A DNA stretch of 35,321 nucleotides from Cupriavidus pauculus (GCF_008801835.1 NZ_VZOW01000049.1:1-35321), one strand, 5' to 3'. Positions 1 to 8,608 are shown, counted from the stretch's first letter. The notes: a model not told the origin generated them from the letters alone. Numbers and translations are program-made.

Positions 1-99
1 TGGCCAACATGTTCACCGTAATCACTCCGGTTCTCCTGCTCGGCATCGAGCAGGCATTGGAACACGTGGGTCAAATTTCGATGAAAACTACGTACGGCA

Positions 100-408
100 G
101 TGGGTCAGTTTTGCGTGCACATCAACAGCCCATTCTCAGACAGGTTGGAATTCCTTCGTCGTAAGAACAACGAGCCAGTTGCGGATGCGGTCGTGCTCAC
201 GACTTTCCATTCGAGCAAAGGGCTCGAGTGGGACCATACTGCCCTCATCCGGTTGGAGGAAAGCGTCATACCCGATGAAGGCAGTAGCGAGGCCGAGGAA
301 CGGAGATTGTTCTATGTGGCGCTCACTCGTGCGCGGCGCAACATGATCCTCTCCACCGCAAAAAAACACCCCACATCGCGCTTTGTCGTCGAAGCTGGCC
401 TAGCTTAA
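100..408 (+). pseudogene. UvrD/Rep-family helicase, C-terminal remnant
   Basis: The reading frame encodes the C-terminal end of a superfamily I UvrD/Rep-type DNA helicase. The stretch TTFHSSKGLEWDH is helicase motif V, and EEERRLFYVALTRAR-like sequence (here EAEERRLFYVALTRARRN) is motif VI with its conserved arginines. Full-length members have several hundred residues and a Walker A motif; here only about 100 residues are left, with stops in frame upstream at 19-21 and 82-84. The GTG start at 100 is only the first available codon and is probably not a true start. Either the gene is 5'-truncated, or the rest lies outside the window in another frame after a frameshift. It sits 90 bp before a second helicase gene on the same strand. 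Confidence 0.75.
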
Positions 409-497
409 CTCAAGTTTTCTGCGCTTTCCGCCGTCAGAACTTGACTTCTCGAGCTAGAAGTTAGCCTTTCTGTACCAGCCACATCGATAAATACGCC

Positions 498-3071
498 ATG
501 AAGAAACACGCCCCTCGTTCGCATCAGCATGAGGCAATACGCGACGTGCTGGAGGGCTTTCAATCACACGATCGCGGGCAACTGGTGATGGCGTGCGGAT
601 CTGGAAAGACTCTGACTGCGCTGTGGATCGCCGAGGCCCTTAGGTCACGGCTTACTATTGTATTTCTCCCGTCTATCTCATTGTTGGAGCAGTTTGCCAA
701 CTCTTGGCGGGACAATGCGCGGCAGTACTTCGACGTGTTGTGCGTCTGCTCAGATGATAGTGTTGCGCGAAGCTCCGAGTCGGATGATATCTCTGTCGAC
801 ACACTGCGCCTCGGCGGACTCTCCGTAACTACTGATATCGACGAGGTTGGTCGCTTTCTTTGCCTCCCGGGTCCGCGGTTGGTTTTCTCAACGTATCATT
901 CCGCCAGTGTCGTGGCAGCTGCTCAAGCAGCTACCCCAGCGCCTCCGTTCGATTTGATGGTATGTGATGAGGCCCACCGCTGTGCCGGCCCTTCCGACTC
1001 GCCATTCGCCGTGGTTCTGGACGATCGCCGGATTCGGGCAGTCAAAAGGTTATACGCCACCGCCACCCCGCGCGTCCGTGGCGGATCGTCAACGAAGGCT
1101 ACTGCACCGCACACCTTCGATATGACCAACGAGATAGTGTTTGGACCTCGCTTCCATACCCTCTCCTTCAGACGCGCTATTGACCTGGGGCTGCTCTGCG
1201 ATTACCAGATCGTAGTTGTGCTTTCTGATAGCGAGGATCTGCGGAGCGTGCTTATCGAGGGCGGTAAGACGAAGCCAGCGAGCGAAACAGACCGATTGTT
1301 GGATGCCGGTCTGATCGGCGTGGTAAAAGCCCTCGACGAATTTAATCTCCGTAAGGTCATCACCTTCCACCATTCACTGAGCAAGGCCTCCCGGTTTCAA
1401 CGGGACATCGGTACGGTCGCTGACACGATGCGCTCCATTGGAAAGACGAGCGTAAAAGTGGAAGCATCCTTTGTATCCGGGAAGATGAAGGCTCATGTTC
1501 GTCGTGCTTTGCTGTCGGAATTGGCATCGGCTTCCGATTCTGAGCATCGCGTCATCACAAACGCACGCTGCCTGACAGAAGGAATCGATGTGCCAAGCGT
1601 CGATGGCATCGTGTTCGTCGATCCGCGCACTAGCGAGATCGACATCGCTCAAGCCCTGGGACGCGTTCTGCGGGTCAACCCGGGAAAGTCTGTCGGTACC
1701 GTTGTCTTGCCGATTCTCGTAGGCAAGGGCGAGTCGCCAGAGGAAGTCGCTGTGAGCACGCAGTTTCGGACAATTTGGCACGTACTCGCTGCACTCAGGG
1801 CACATGACGAAGAGTTTGCTGCTGCACTGGACCGCGCCCGCTCCGCTTCTATGGCGGGGGCAACGGCAAGCGATTTTGATCCGCTAGGTAAGGTCAGATT
1901 CGTTGGCGGACGCCATACGAAAGAGATCGCAGACGTTTTACGTCCGCTTCTTGTCGACGATCTTTCTGATACGTGGGAAGCAGCGTATGAATTGGCCAGA
2001 CAACGTTCGTTGCAGCGTGGGCACTGCAACGCAGCTACCGAGGAAATGTGGCCGAGTGGGTCCAGCGGCTGTTTCGCGCTCGGCCGATGGATCGCCGGGC
2101 AACGTGACTCCAGAAAGAAGGGCCACCTGACCGACGAGCGAGCGAGGCGACTGGAGTCCATTGGCATGGATTGGAGGCCCACGGATACCAAGTGGCACCT
2201 CATTTGTGATGGGCTTATTCGCTGGATGGTCGAGAACAAGAATTTCTCGGTGCCCGTTGGAAGCGTGCATGCTGATGTCCCCGTCAAAGATCTTGGTCAA
2301 TGGGCATCGGTCCAGAGAAGCCATCGTCGTACCGGCCGACTTTCGGAAGACAAGATCGATAGGCTGACGAATGCCGGGTTCGTTTGGGATCCCTTGAACG
2401 ATGCGTTCGAAAAGGGCTTTCGTGAGGCCGAGACCTGGGCCGAGACCCATGGCCATTGCAACGCTCCCCAGCGCTACGTTACTAGCAGTGGGTACCACTT
2501 GGGCGCTTGGATTTCTTCCCTAAGATTGTCCTACTCGAAAGGCATTCTTCCAGTTGAGCGACAACAGCGAGTCGAGGGCCTCGGTATTCTTTGGAACTTT
2601 CGCGATGCGCAATGGGAGGAAGGTTTCAATGCCGCAAAAGCGTGGGCTGACCTCAATGGGCATTGCAATCCCCCAGTTGGAACTATGTCGGAAGGCGCCG
2701 ACGGCGTCGCCAGCATCAACTTGGGCTATTGGCTAGGGACACAGCGCAAAAACCATTCCGCAGGGTTGTTGGAAGCGTCCAAAGTTCGTCGCCTAGAGTC
2801 GATCGGCATGCGGTGGGGCAATCAATCGGAACGCCGCCGCAAGCGCGGCACGCCTAAGCTCATCGAATCTTCAAGCCGCAGTAGCTCTGGGACCATTCCG
2901 TCAGCTCCTCCAGCAGCTACCTTACCGTCGTCGATGATCTGGATGACACTTCATCAACGGTACGTATGTTCCTTGAGTTCCTCATTCTCCGACGCGAGGC
3001 CAGACGTATGGGTCGGAAAGCGAAATCGCGTCTCACTGATGCGGAAGGGGTCCACCGTAGCGGGCGAGTGA
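498..3071 (+). CDS. Superfamily II DEAD/DEAH helicase with four helicase-associated (HA) repeats
   Basis: Predicted ATP-dependent nucleic-acid helicase of 857 residues. A Q-like residue (Q10), Walker A ACGSGKT (32-38), Walker B DEAH (157-160), SAT-like ATATPR after it, and motif VI QALGRVLR (385-392) make up a complete SF2 core in the first ~450 residues. The second half carries four tandem copies of the helicase-associated domain (PF03457 type), each with a W-x(n)-GHCN-like centre, a LGxWIxxQR-like segment and an RLExxGMxW-like end, at roughly 495-560, 570-635, 640-700 and 710-780. The last ~70 residues are Ser/Pro-rich and match nothing I know. HA-repeat helicases are common on mobile elements and are often assigned to defence or element biology, but the substrate is unknown. 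No clear Shine-Dalgarno precedes the ATG at 498. It converges with the DUF2971 gene. Confidence 0.85.
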   Translation: MKKHAPRSHQHEAIRDVLEGFQSHDRGQLVMACGSGKTLTALWIAEALRSRLTIVFLPSISLLEQFANSWRDNARQYFDVLCVCSDDSVARSSESDDISVDTLRLGGLSVTTDIDEVGRFLCLPGPRLVFSTYHSASVVAAAQAATPAPPFDLMVCDEAHRCAGPSDSPFAVVLDDRRIRAVKRLYATATPRVRGGSSTKATAPHTFDMTNEIVFGPRFHTLSFRRAIDLGLLCDYQIVVVLSDSEDLRSVLIEGGKTKPASETDRLLDAGLIGVVKALDEFNLRKVITFHHSLSKASRFQRDIGTVADTMRSIGKTSVKVEASFVSGKMKAHVRRALLSELASASDSEHRVITNARCLTEGIDVPSVDGIVFVDPRTSEIDIAQALGRVLRVNPGKSVGTVVLPILVGKGESPEEVAVSTQFRTIWHVLAALRAHDEEFAAALDRARSASMAGATASDFDPLGKVRFVGGRHTKEIADVLRPLLVDDLSDTWEAAYELARQRSLQRGHCNAATEEMWPSGSSGCFALGRWIAGQRDSRKKGHLTDERARRLESIGMDWRPTDTKWHLICDGLIRWMVENKNFSVPVGSVHADVPVKDLGQWASVQRSHRRTGRLSEDKIDRLTNAGFVWDPLNDAFEKGFREAETWAETHGHCNAPQRYVTSSGYHLGAWISSLRLSYSKGILPVERQQRVEGLGILWNFRDAQWEEGFNAAKAWADLNGHCNPPVGTMSEGADGVASINLGYWLGTQRKNHSAGLLEASKVRRLESIGMRWGNQSERRRKRGTPKLIESSSRSSSGTIPSAPPAATLPSSMIWMTLHQRYVCSLSSSFSDARPDVWVGKRNRVSLMRKGSTVAGE

Positions 3072-3154
3072 AGGCTCGGTAGGCAACGCTCTTTCGTAAG
3101 GACGTTTGCAGACTGGAACGGTGCGTCCAGTTGCTGCTTGAGTAACCAGTTCGA

Positions 3155-3994
3155 CTATTGTCGAATGGTCCCGCTCAGGCCGCTGCGGGCAATTCTCGCG
3201 CCGGGCGCGAGCGCGGCCGCCAGTGATACGACAGCATCCTTTGTTTCCTCCGTTGCCAGTGGGCCGACAAGAATTTGAGCTTGGCAGAGTGCAGCGGAAC
3301 TCAGACTGAGGTCTATGTGCAGTCGTTCGGGTACGGCTGTCATAAAATTGATTCCGCTGCGTGCCCACCTTCGCCGGCCTTCAAGATATGCCTCGATGTC
3401 ACCGTCGAAGGGTTCGGGATGGCCAGGTGTAACTATGAGGACATATCGGTACTCCTTCTGGAATGCCCACATGTCTGACTTGTAGAACGCGATCTCGTTG
3501 CCCTCGCCCTTGAAGATCATTTCTCCGTTGTCTCCCACTTCAAACAGATGTCTTGTCGCCGAGGTCACGTCGGTAACGTATTTCACGCGCTGGCCGAAGG
3601 TCCGTCGCATCTGGACCGTTGGGGCTATGACTATGCCGGCGCTTAACATCTCTCGCAGGCTGAACGGAGCATCAAGTCGGTCCACGCCGAAACTTTCGTG
3701 CCACCGGAAGTTATGGTGGTGCCAGACGAAAGGGTTCTCTGGCAAGGAGAGGCGTACGCCTCTCATGTGATCGCCGTACATTTCCCATTGGGGAATGCTC
3801 TCGCGGTCGTCGGCGGACCAGCAACTTGCAAAAAGCCTTGTTCCGAGTGGGAAATTACCGATGCTCCGGCCTTCGGCGACGTCGTCGAACTGGTCCAAGC
3901 GGGTAAAGCGTAATGTCCGGTTCCGTAGGATAAGCTCGAGAGTATGAACCGACGTGTAGTGATGGAGCATCCGGATGGGCCAGGGTGAGGCCAT
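3155..3994 (-). CDS. DUF2971 family protein
   Basis: A 279-residue cytoplasmic protein. The N-terminal pattern LHHYTSVHTLELILRNRTLRFTR followed by DQFDD (about 10-40) is the signature of the DUF2971 family; FASCWSADDRESIPQWEMYG (about 55-75) is the second conserved block, and the WAFQKEYRY stretch later in the protein is the third. The family has no settled enzymatic role, though members are frequent in defence islands next to helicases and nucleases. It is convergent with the HA-repeat helicase (84 bp apart) and is followed on its own strand side by trfA. The start could be M1 (3994) or M9 (3970); neither has a convincing ribosome-binding site. Confidence 0.75.
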   Translation of the reverse strand: MASPWPIRMLHHYTSVHTLELILRNRTLRFTRLDQFDDVAEGRSIGNFPLGTRLFASCWSADDRESIPQWEMYGDHMRGVRLSLPENPFVWHHHNFRWHESFGVDRLDAPFSLREMLSAGIVIAPTVQMRRTFGQRVKYVTDVTSATRHLFEVGDNGEMIFKGEGNEIAFYKSDMWAFQKEYRYVLIVTPGHPEPFDGDIEAYLEGRRRWARSGINFMTAVPERLHIDLSLSSAALCQAQILVGPLATEETKDAVVSLAAALAPGARIARSGLSGTIRQ

Positions 3995-4065
3995 TGAGGA
4001 GCGGAAGAAGAAACGCCGTCTGGGTCACCGCTAGTATCAAATTCCAACGAGCTCTTCTTTGCGCT

Positions 4066-5034
4066 TTAGGCGGCTATTTGCTTCGCTCTGGTTCGAGTGA
4101 CGTAGACAAGGTCATTCTTCAGTTCGAAGGAGTCAATGATGCCGCATTCTTTGAGCTTGTTCAGGGCAGCTTTCAGGCGCATACGGAAGCCTGCGAGCGA
4201 CTTTTCCTTGGTACCGCTCAGCTCCTTGTACTTCTCAACGGAGAGGGGTATCGGCTCGCGGTGCGTGGACAGGAAACTGTGGAGCCACAGTGCCAGCGGT
4301 GAACGCTGACCGATTTTCTTACGGTCCGCCCACTCCATGAGCGTGAAAGAATCTTGGGTAAAAAGACCGGCAATCTTTGGCTCGAGCCACACTTTCCATT
4401 TGCTCAGCGAGACGCCGTTTGAATCTCGCCATTCGAACGATCGGACCAGCGAGCCTGCATAGCCCGCCTTCCCTCCATCCGCCAATACTTTGACCTGGTT
4501 CGCGGAAAGCCGATCAAAACACTCTTGCAGATGCTTGTACTCCTGACCGTTGATGGTCCATCCCACTTCCTTGAGGAAGCTGTACGCAGTGAATTCAACG
4601 GGATCGTCCTTGGAAAGCGGTCGTTGACGAGCGAGATGGAAAATCGTGAGAAGCACGCTCATATCATCCTGGCGAAGCTCCTCGCCCGTGTAGATGATGT
4701 CGATGTTTGCGAGGGTGGTGACCTTCGTGCCCTTGTAATACTCGCGGTTGTTGTCTTTGGTCGCCGTGAAGAGTGCGCCACGAGCGAGGGGATTTGGCAG
4801 TGCCCGTTTGCTTTCTGTCCAGAACGGCAGTTCCAAGGGAATCGGCGTATTGATGACGCCGCGTGCCTTCCTCGTTGCTGCAGAAGCGATGAGCTTTTCT
4901 GTCGCGTTCAGCAGGTCCTGATTTTTGGAGACACGGCCGCCACCGGCTTGCGCGCGACCACGGCCACGTGTGGGCTCAGCTTCAGACTCGGGTACGAGCT
5001 GGAACTCTTCCTCCGGTTGTGGACTGTGGTCCAT
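4066..5034 (-). CDS. trfA: TrfA-type plasmid replication initiator
   Basis: Plasmid replication initiator related to TrfA of RK2 (PF07042). Shared blocks include NPLARGALFTATKDNN, ITYTG-like IIYTGEELRQDD, TFxF-like EFTAYSFLKEVGWTINGQEYKHLQECFDRLSA and the C-terminal SFLSTHREPIPLSVEKYKEL followed by LKAALNKLKECGIIDSF. TrfA binds iterons in the origin as a monomer, opens the AT-rich region and loads the host helicase. I place the start at the ATG at 5034: AAGGAG lies five bases upstream, whereas the ATG at 5058 falls inside the -10 box of the promoter described below. The first ~45 residues are acidic, then Arg/Gly-rich, as in the long TrfA form. The iteron field lies directly upstream, so autoregulation by iteron binding is likely. 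Confidence 0.92.
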   Translation of the reverse strand: MDHSPQPEEEFQLVPESEAEPTRGRGRAQAGGGRVSKNQDLLNATEKLIASAATRKARGVINTPIPLELPFWTESKRALPNPLARGALFTATKDNNREYYKGTKVTTLANIDIIYTGEELRQDDMSVLLTIFHLARQRPLSKDDPVEFTAYSFLKEVGWTINGQEYKHLQECFDRLSANQVKVLADGGKAGYAGSLVRSFEWRDSNGVSLSKWKVWLEPKIAGLFTQDSFTLMEWADRKKIGQRSPLALWLHSFLSTHREPIPLSVEKYKELSGTKEKSLAGFRMRLKAALNKLKECGIIDSFELKNDLVYVTRTRAKQIAA

Positions 5035-5055
5035 ATCCTCTCCTTGACTCCGGTG

Positions 5056-5084
5056 CATTATGGGGGGGTGTATACGTGTGTCAA
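5056..5084 (-). promoter_or_regulatory. trfA sigma70-type promoter
   Basis: On the minus strand TTGACA (5084-5079) is a perfect -35 box. It is followed after 16 bases, including a run of seven C, by CATAAT (5062-5057), a five-out-of-six -10 box. Transcription would start near 5050, upstream of the AAGGAG/ATG at 5034. The first iteron begins only about five bases upstream of the -35 box, so TrfA bound there could repress its own gene. Confidence 0.7.
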
Positions 5085-5088
5085 GGCG

Positions 5089-5398
5089 ACGCTATTGGTG
5101 ATTCGCCCATGATGTTTGATAGTTCACCGATGGTTTTGAAATTTTCTCTGAAAAGAGACGTAGACCCGGCTTGTGAGGTCGAAGTGCCGCTTGCGTATAT
5201 GGATTAGGTAAACCGATTAAACCCTGATTAGGGAAACACGTAAGTGTTTGTTTTTAAAGAATAAAATCTTGTGGATAAGTGGCGAATGACTATTAGTAAT
5301 TCACGTATACCGCTACTAGTGATTCGGCTGTGTTGCTATTAGTGGATCGCCGATCTGCTATTGATAGCTCGCCGATTGACCAAGCGTTGATCGCCGAG
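5089..5398 (+). repeat. Origin iterons, cluster 1 (trfA-proximal)
   Basis: Degenerate direct repeats of the pattern CTATTGATAGTTCGCCNATG in one orientation. Copies begin near 5091 (CTATTGGTGATTCGCCCATG), 5116 (TTGATAGTTCACCGATG), 5289, 5312, 5335 (CTATTAGTGGATCGCCGAT) and 5357 (CTATTGATAGCTCGCCGAT), with a weak one near 5384. Spacing of the central copies is about 22-23 bp, that is two helical turns, as for initiator iterons. Confidence 0.8.
5270..5278 (-). other. DnaA box next to an AT-rich unwinding stretch
   Basis: TGTGGATAA is the exact reverse complement of the DnaA consensus TTATCCACA. It lies at the end of an AT-rich stretch (about 5205-5270), which also holds the inverted repeat AAACAC-gtaa-GTGTTT (5234-5249). 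The combination of DnaA box, AT-rich segment and flanking iterons is the usual make-up of an iteron-controlled origin. I take 5089-5833 as the candidate oriV. Confidence 0.7.
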
Positions 5399-5686
5399 AA
5401 GCGGCAACTTGTGCACATCCCATGCTGCGTGGGTCGATCCAGGGTTTTTGTGCCCTACCTGTTTCGAGCAGATAGCTTGTTAGTAGCCTTCTGTACGTAA
5501 GTATTCACTCTCAATATATCGCCCAACAGAAAAGGATTTCCACGGACGTTATGCCGTTTAGCATCGCTCTACTATCAAAAGAGTGGGCTCAAACGGTGAG
5601 CTTTCGCTGAGAAGCCGGACCAAGCGGGGCGTATGGGCGACTTAATGTGACTAAAACGGCACTATTTGTAGCATTTTGCCCAGTTA

Positions 5687-5833
5687 GGTATTGGTAATTC
5701 AGCAATGGGTGGCGCGTTGGCTTTGATAGTTCGCCAATCCTCGATAGCGGCCGTTTGATGGTTCGCCAATGGTGCCCCCCGGCTTGATAGTTCGGCAATT
5801 GCTAGACCAGGGTATTGATAGTTCGCCCATGTG
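5687..5833 (+). repeat. Origin iterons, cluster 2 (distal)
   Basis: Five further copies in the same orientation: near 5688 (TATTGGTAATTCAGCAATG), 5722 (TTTGATAGTTCGCCAAT), 5754 (TTTGATGGTTCGCCAAT), 5784 (TTGATAGTTCGGCAAT) and 5814 (ATTGATAGTTCGCCCATG). Four of these are closer to each other than the copies of cluster 1 and define the core TTGATAGTTCGCCNAT. The 290 bp between the clusters contains no gene; fragments such as CACTATTTGT (5660 and 5851) look like eroded repeats. Confidence 0.85.
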
Positions 5834-5914
5834 AGATGCTTTGGGCACGCCACTATTTGTGAAGCCCCCTACCCACCTGGGATTCTGCGGCCGGGACTCG
5901 GTGCGTCAAATGGA

Positions 5915-5951
5915 AAAGCTATCTGGTAGCTACGAGCTACCAGATAGCTTT
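5915..5951 (-). terminator. Long hairpin at the end of the partition operon
   Basis: A perfect 17-bp inverted repeat: AAAGCTATCTGGTAGCT (5915-5931), loop acg, then its exact complement (5935-5951). It touches the stop codon of the small partition gene and on the minus strand is followed by TTTTCC, so it can act as a rho-independent terminator. The arms are built from the same AGCTATCTGGTAGCTAC motif as the candidate centromere repeats, so it may also be a ParB-partner binding site. Confidence 0.65.
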
Positions 5952-6283
5952 CATCCCCGCTTGAACTTCTCTTCCAGAACCTGCACTGCGCGCTCAAGCA
6001 GAGCGCCGGCGGGCAGATTCAAATCATCAGCGAGTTTGTTGAAACGCGCGACAGTGTCGGCGGTTGCCTTGATATTGAGCTGCTGATTCCGACCTGTCGT
6101 GAAGCGTCGCTGTTTGCGCGGGGATGCAGCCGTCGCTGCTTCGACCTTAGAAGCGTCCCGGCTCAGGAAGCCATTGTCCTTGGCCACCTTGTCGATGGAT
6201 TCACGATTCGGTCGCGGCTTGTCGTCCCCCGTGCGAGGGGCGAAGTCCTCGACGGAAAGATCCAACGGGTTCGCTCGGGTCAT
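5951..6283 (-). CDS. Small ribbon-helix-helix partition partner of ParA
   Basis: A 110-residue protein encoded directly after parA with an ATGA overlap, so the two are translationally coupled. The N-terminal two thirds are polar and probably flexible. The C-terminal block QLNIKATADTVARFNKLADD then LLERAVQVLEEKF (about 66-108) has the strand-helix-helix pattern of CopG/ParG-type DNA-binding dimers. In type Ib partition loci this small protein binds the centromere and stimulates the ParA ATPase. Its binding site is probably the GATAGCTATC/GGTAGCTACC repeats on both sides of the operon. The name parB is avoided because it is not a ParB-type HTH protein. Confidence 0.7.
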   Translation of the reverse strand: MTRANPLDLSVEDFAPRTGDDKPRPNRESIDKVAKDNGFLSRDASKVEAATAASPRKQRRFTTGRNQQLNIKATADTVARFNKLADDLNLPAGALLERAVQVLEEKFKRG

Positions 6284-6990
6284 TGTGTCACCTCACTTTG
6301 CGAATGTTGCTTCGGGTCCCGGAGCATCTGAAAGACCTCGGCCGCAAAGGCTTCGGCGTTCTCGATGGCTTTTTCAACGTTTGACACTTCAGACCTACCC
6401 AGGCCGCTGAGCGTTTGTCGGTAGGAAAACATTGCCTTGAATGCGGCTCGCTCGTTCAACTCGACCTTGAATACCGGGATGTTGGCTTCGGCAAACGTCT
6501 TCCGGATGTGCGAGGTGTCACGGCTCTGGATGGCCACCGACGTACGAGTGAAGAGCACCGCGTACGGGAGTCGGTAGTCGGGCTTGTGCTTCTGGATTCC
6601 TCGCTCGTGTGCGCGGATCAGCCTGAACGCCCTGCCCGCCTGTTCTGCGTCCAGCTGCGAGCCTTGCGTCGGTACCACCACGAAGTCGGCTTCGCTGATG
6701 GCGTGAGCGACGATGGTGGCTGCTGTACCTTCGAGGTCGATAAAGACGAACGTGGATTCCCGAGCAGCTTCATCAATGCGATCTGCGATGTCCTCTTCGG
6801 TCACGTCGGACACGATTTTCATCGTCTCCGGTGCTGCGCCACCTTTCGCCCAGGTTTGAACGGGACGATTTGGGTCGGCATCGATGACTGTCACCGTGGC
6901 GCCTTTCTCAGCCACAGTAGTGGCCAGTGCCAGGCAACTGGTGGTCTTCCCAGCGCCACCCTTCGGAGAGACAAACGCGATCACCGGCAT
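6280..6990 (-). CDS. parA: ParA-family partition ATPase
   Basis: A 236-residue Walker-type ATPase. The deviant Walker A KGGAGKTT (about 10-17) with the signature lysine, the A' block VTVIDADPNRPVQTW (about 33-47) and the Walker B-like FVFIDLEGTAA (about 80-90) mark the ParA/MinD superfamily. The short length without an N-terminal HTH fits type Ib ParA or VirC1-like proteins, which segregate plasmids over the nucleoid. Start: ATG at 6990 with AGGAG five bases upstream. Upstream lies the repeat field 7003-7440, which probably serves as operator and centromere; downstream it overlaps the small partner gene by four bases. Confidence 0.9.
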   Translation of the reverse strand: MPVIAFVSPKGGAGKTTSCLALATTVAEKGATVTVIDADPNRPVQTWAKGGAAPETMKIVSDVTEEDIADRIDEAARESTFVFIDLEGTAATIVAHAISEADFVVVPTQGSQLDAEQAGRAFRLIRAHERGIQKHKPDYRLPYAVLFTRTSVAIQSRDTSHIRKTFAEANIPVFKVELNERAAFKAMFSYRQTLSGLGRSEVSNVEKAIENAEAFAAEVFQMLRDPKQHSQSEVTQ

Positions 6991-6996
6991 AAACGC

Positions 6997-7440
6997 TCCT
7001 AAGTTGGTAGCTGGTAGCTACCGGATAGATGTTAGCTGCTTGGTACCATTGTGGTATCCGGCGCACAGAGTATAGCTGATAGCTACCACGGTAGCCAAGG
7101 GAAATCGGATAGCTATCGGGTAACTTATGGCTATCCGTTTTTGGTATCTTAGGGATATCTAGAAGATATCTAATAGATAGCGTAAGGATAGCTTAAGGAT
7201 AGCTGGCCCTAGTTATTGATTCATTGAATCAACACCGTTCCGTGCCCATCAGCGACGGGCTCACTAGCCTAGCCTATATAACCTGTGGAAATGGTATCTG
7301 AAAGCTACCAGATATCGATCTGTTGGGACCGTGTGCAGGGGTCCCGTACGCTTGTCTGCCGATAACGACCGTCACCACGCACGGAGCACAGAGCCTTTGA
7401 AGGCAACAGGTGCCTTTGCGATGATATCTGGTAGCTATCC
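6997..7440. repeat. Candidate partition site (parS-like repeat field)
   Basis: Dense repeats of GGTAGCTACC/GATAGCTATC type: GGTAGCTGGTAGCTACCGGATAG near 7009, GATAGCTACCACGGTAGCC near 7079, GGATAGCTATCGGG near 7108, GGCTATCC near 7132, the AT-rich TATCTAGAAGATATCTAATAGATAG at about 7156-7180, two copies of TAAGGATAGCT near 7183-7204, AAGCTACCAGATATC near 7301, and GATATCTGGTAGCTATCC near 7422. The same motif forms the hairpin at 5915-5951. Also present is TTGATTC-att-GAATCAA (7216-7232). No gene is credible here or in the remaining bases to 7640. A field of operator-like repeats upstream of parA is the usual place for a centromere; the assignment is inferred. Confidence 0.7.
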
Positions 7441-7640
7441 GATATCCCTCGCTCGACAGCCGCCGCCGGCGGCTGATAAGGGAGTGTGCTGCAACGATCG
7501 TAGAGGAAGGAGGGTAGGGCTGCGATCAATTCAGGCTTACATTCTTATATACTGAGCGAGTCGTATCGCTGACCGCGGCTTCGTCATGCCTCGATGCGCC
7601 GCAACCACCAGCGCGGCAAGAGCGAATAGGAAGGGCTCGT

Positions 7641-7669
7641 TTGCGTTCATGAATTTCATGAACTAGTAT
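7641..7669 (+). promoter_or_regulatory. Promoter with palindromic operator in its spacer (RES toxin-antitoxin operon)
   Basis: TTGCGT (7641-7646) and TAGTAT (7664-7669) are separated by exactly 17 bases. These 17 bases are almost entirely filled by the perfect inverted repeat GTTCATGA-att-TCATGAAC (7645-7663). A repressor bound here would cover both core elements. The start codon at 7676 is only seven bases past the -10 box, so the transcript may be leaderless. Confidence 0.6.
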
Positions 7670-7675
7670 GAGGTC

Positions 7676-8608
7676 ATGGAAACGAAAACGCCGCCCCCCT
7701 CTTTCCTCGAAGAGGGCTTCACGATCAGGATTTCGGAGTCGACGTCCGAGAGACTGGACCCAATCTACGGCCCTCATGCGGGAGTGACAACGTCGCCTGC
7801 ATACGTTCCGGCCGATTCGACGTCGACCGCCGCGATCGTGAAGGCCGCGTTTACGGCGGCAAGAGACGCGTATGAATCCCTACAAGGGGCTACCGAGAGG
7901 GCTCTAGCAATAGCCGAAAATGACGTTCGCCATGCCACCGGGACCCGGCTGGCAGCACACCTCAATGCAAACGTCGACGAGCGACTTGCTGCCACGGCCG
8001 TGGTGCTCGAACTATCCAATCAACCCGCTCGCGCATTGCTCGCCAGCCACCTGTATGCAAGGATCGAACAACTTCTAGGCAGTGCGCTGACGCCTCGTTC
8101 GTATTCCGAGCGCGCGATGGATGATTTGATTGTGAGCGCCGCTCAAGAAATCACCCGCGGCCAGGCCGTTACCCGAAGCGAGTTTGCTTCTTCCGACCCG
8201 CTCCAGGCTGCCCGAGATCGAGGGCGCCACCATGCTTTGGCGGAACTGCAGCGCCCAGAGAATCTCGCGCTACGTGACGCGGCGATTTACTCGGGGCGCT
8301 CCGATCGGACCATCAATGAGGCCCGCATAAAGGGGCAATTGTACGCTCTGGTCCCGCCCGGCAAGCAACGGGGCCTGCGCTATCCACAATGGCAGTTTGA
8401 AGCTAATGCGGGCCGGCTGGCCGCCGTGCTGGCGCCCTTCATCGAGGCCGGCGCCAGTTGCTGGGTCGTGCACAACTTCATGCAACGGCCGCTCGAACCG
8501 CTCGGAGGCGCACGTCCCATGGACTGGATTGTCGATGAGTCCAAGCCGATTGAGCCGGTTGTCCAGACGGTTTTAGACCGATACGTGGGCGAGCAGGGGG
8601 CAGCTTGA
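7676..8608 (+). CDS. Antitoxin-like partner of the RES protein
   Basis: A 310-residue protein whose stop overlaps the start of the RES-domain gene by one base. That arrangement, the palindromic operator in its promoter and the C-terminal block EPLGGARPMDWIVDESKPIEP (about 275-296), which resembles the toxin-binding end of Xre/MbcA/ParS antitoxins (DUF2384), suggest a type II antitoxin. A helix-turn-helix-like segment LRDAAIYSGRSDRTINEARI lies at about 200-220. It is much longer than the usual ~150-residue antitoxins of this class; the first ~190 residues are helical and contain nothing I recognise. The ATG at 7676 is the only good start, with possible leaderless translation. Confidence 0.6.
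   Translation: METKTPPPSFLEEGFTIRISESTSERLDPIYGPHAGVTTSPAYVPADSTSTAAIVKAAFTAARDAYESLQGATERALAIAENDVRHATGTRLAAHLNANVDERLAATAVVLELSNQPARALLASHLYARIEQLLGSALTPRSYSERAMDDLIVSAAQEITRGQAVTRSEFASSDPLQAARDRGRHHALAELQRPENLALRDAAIYSGRSDRTINEARIKGQLYALVPPGKQRGLRYPQWQFEANAGRLAAVLAPFIEAGASCWVVHNFMQRPLEPLGGARPMDWIVDESKPIEPVVQTVLDRYVGEQGAA

Noticed and set aside
5034..5058. Longer trfA start at the ATG at 5058
   Set aside because: That ATG lies inside the -10 box of the trfA promoter, while the ATG at 5034 has AAGGAG at good spacing.
5089..5833. Repeats as a CRISPR array
   Set aside because: Repeats are short, degenerate and irregularly spaced, with no unique spacers or cas genes; they fit iterons.
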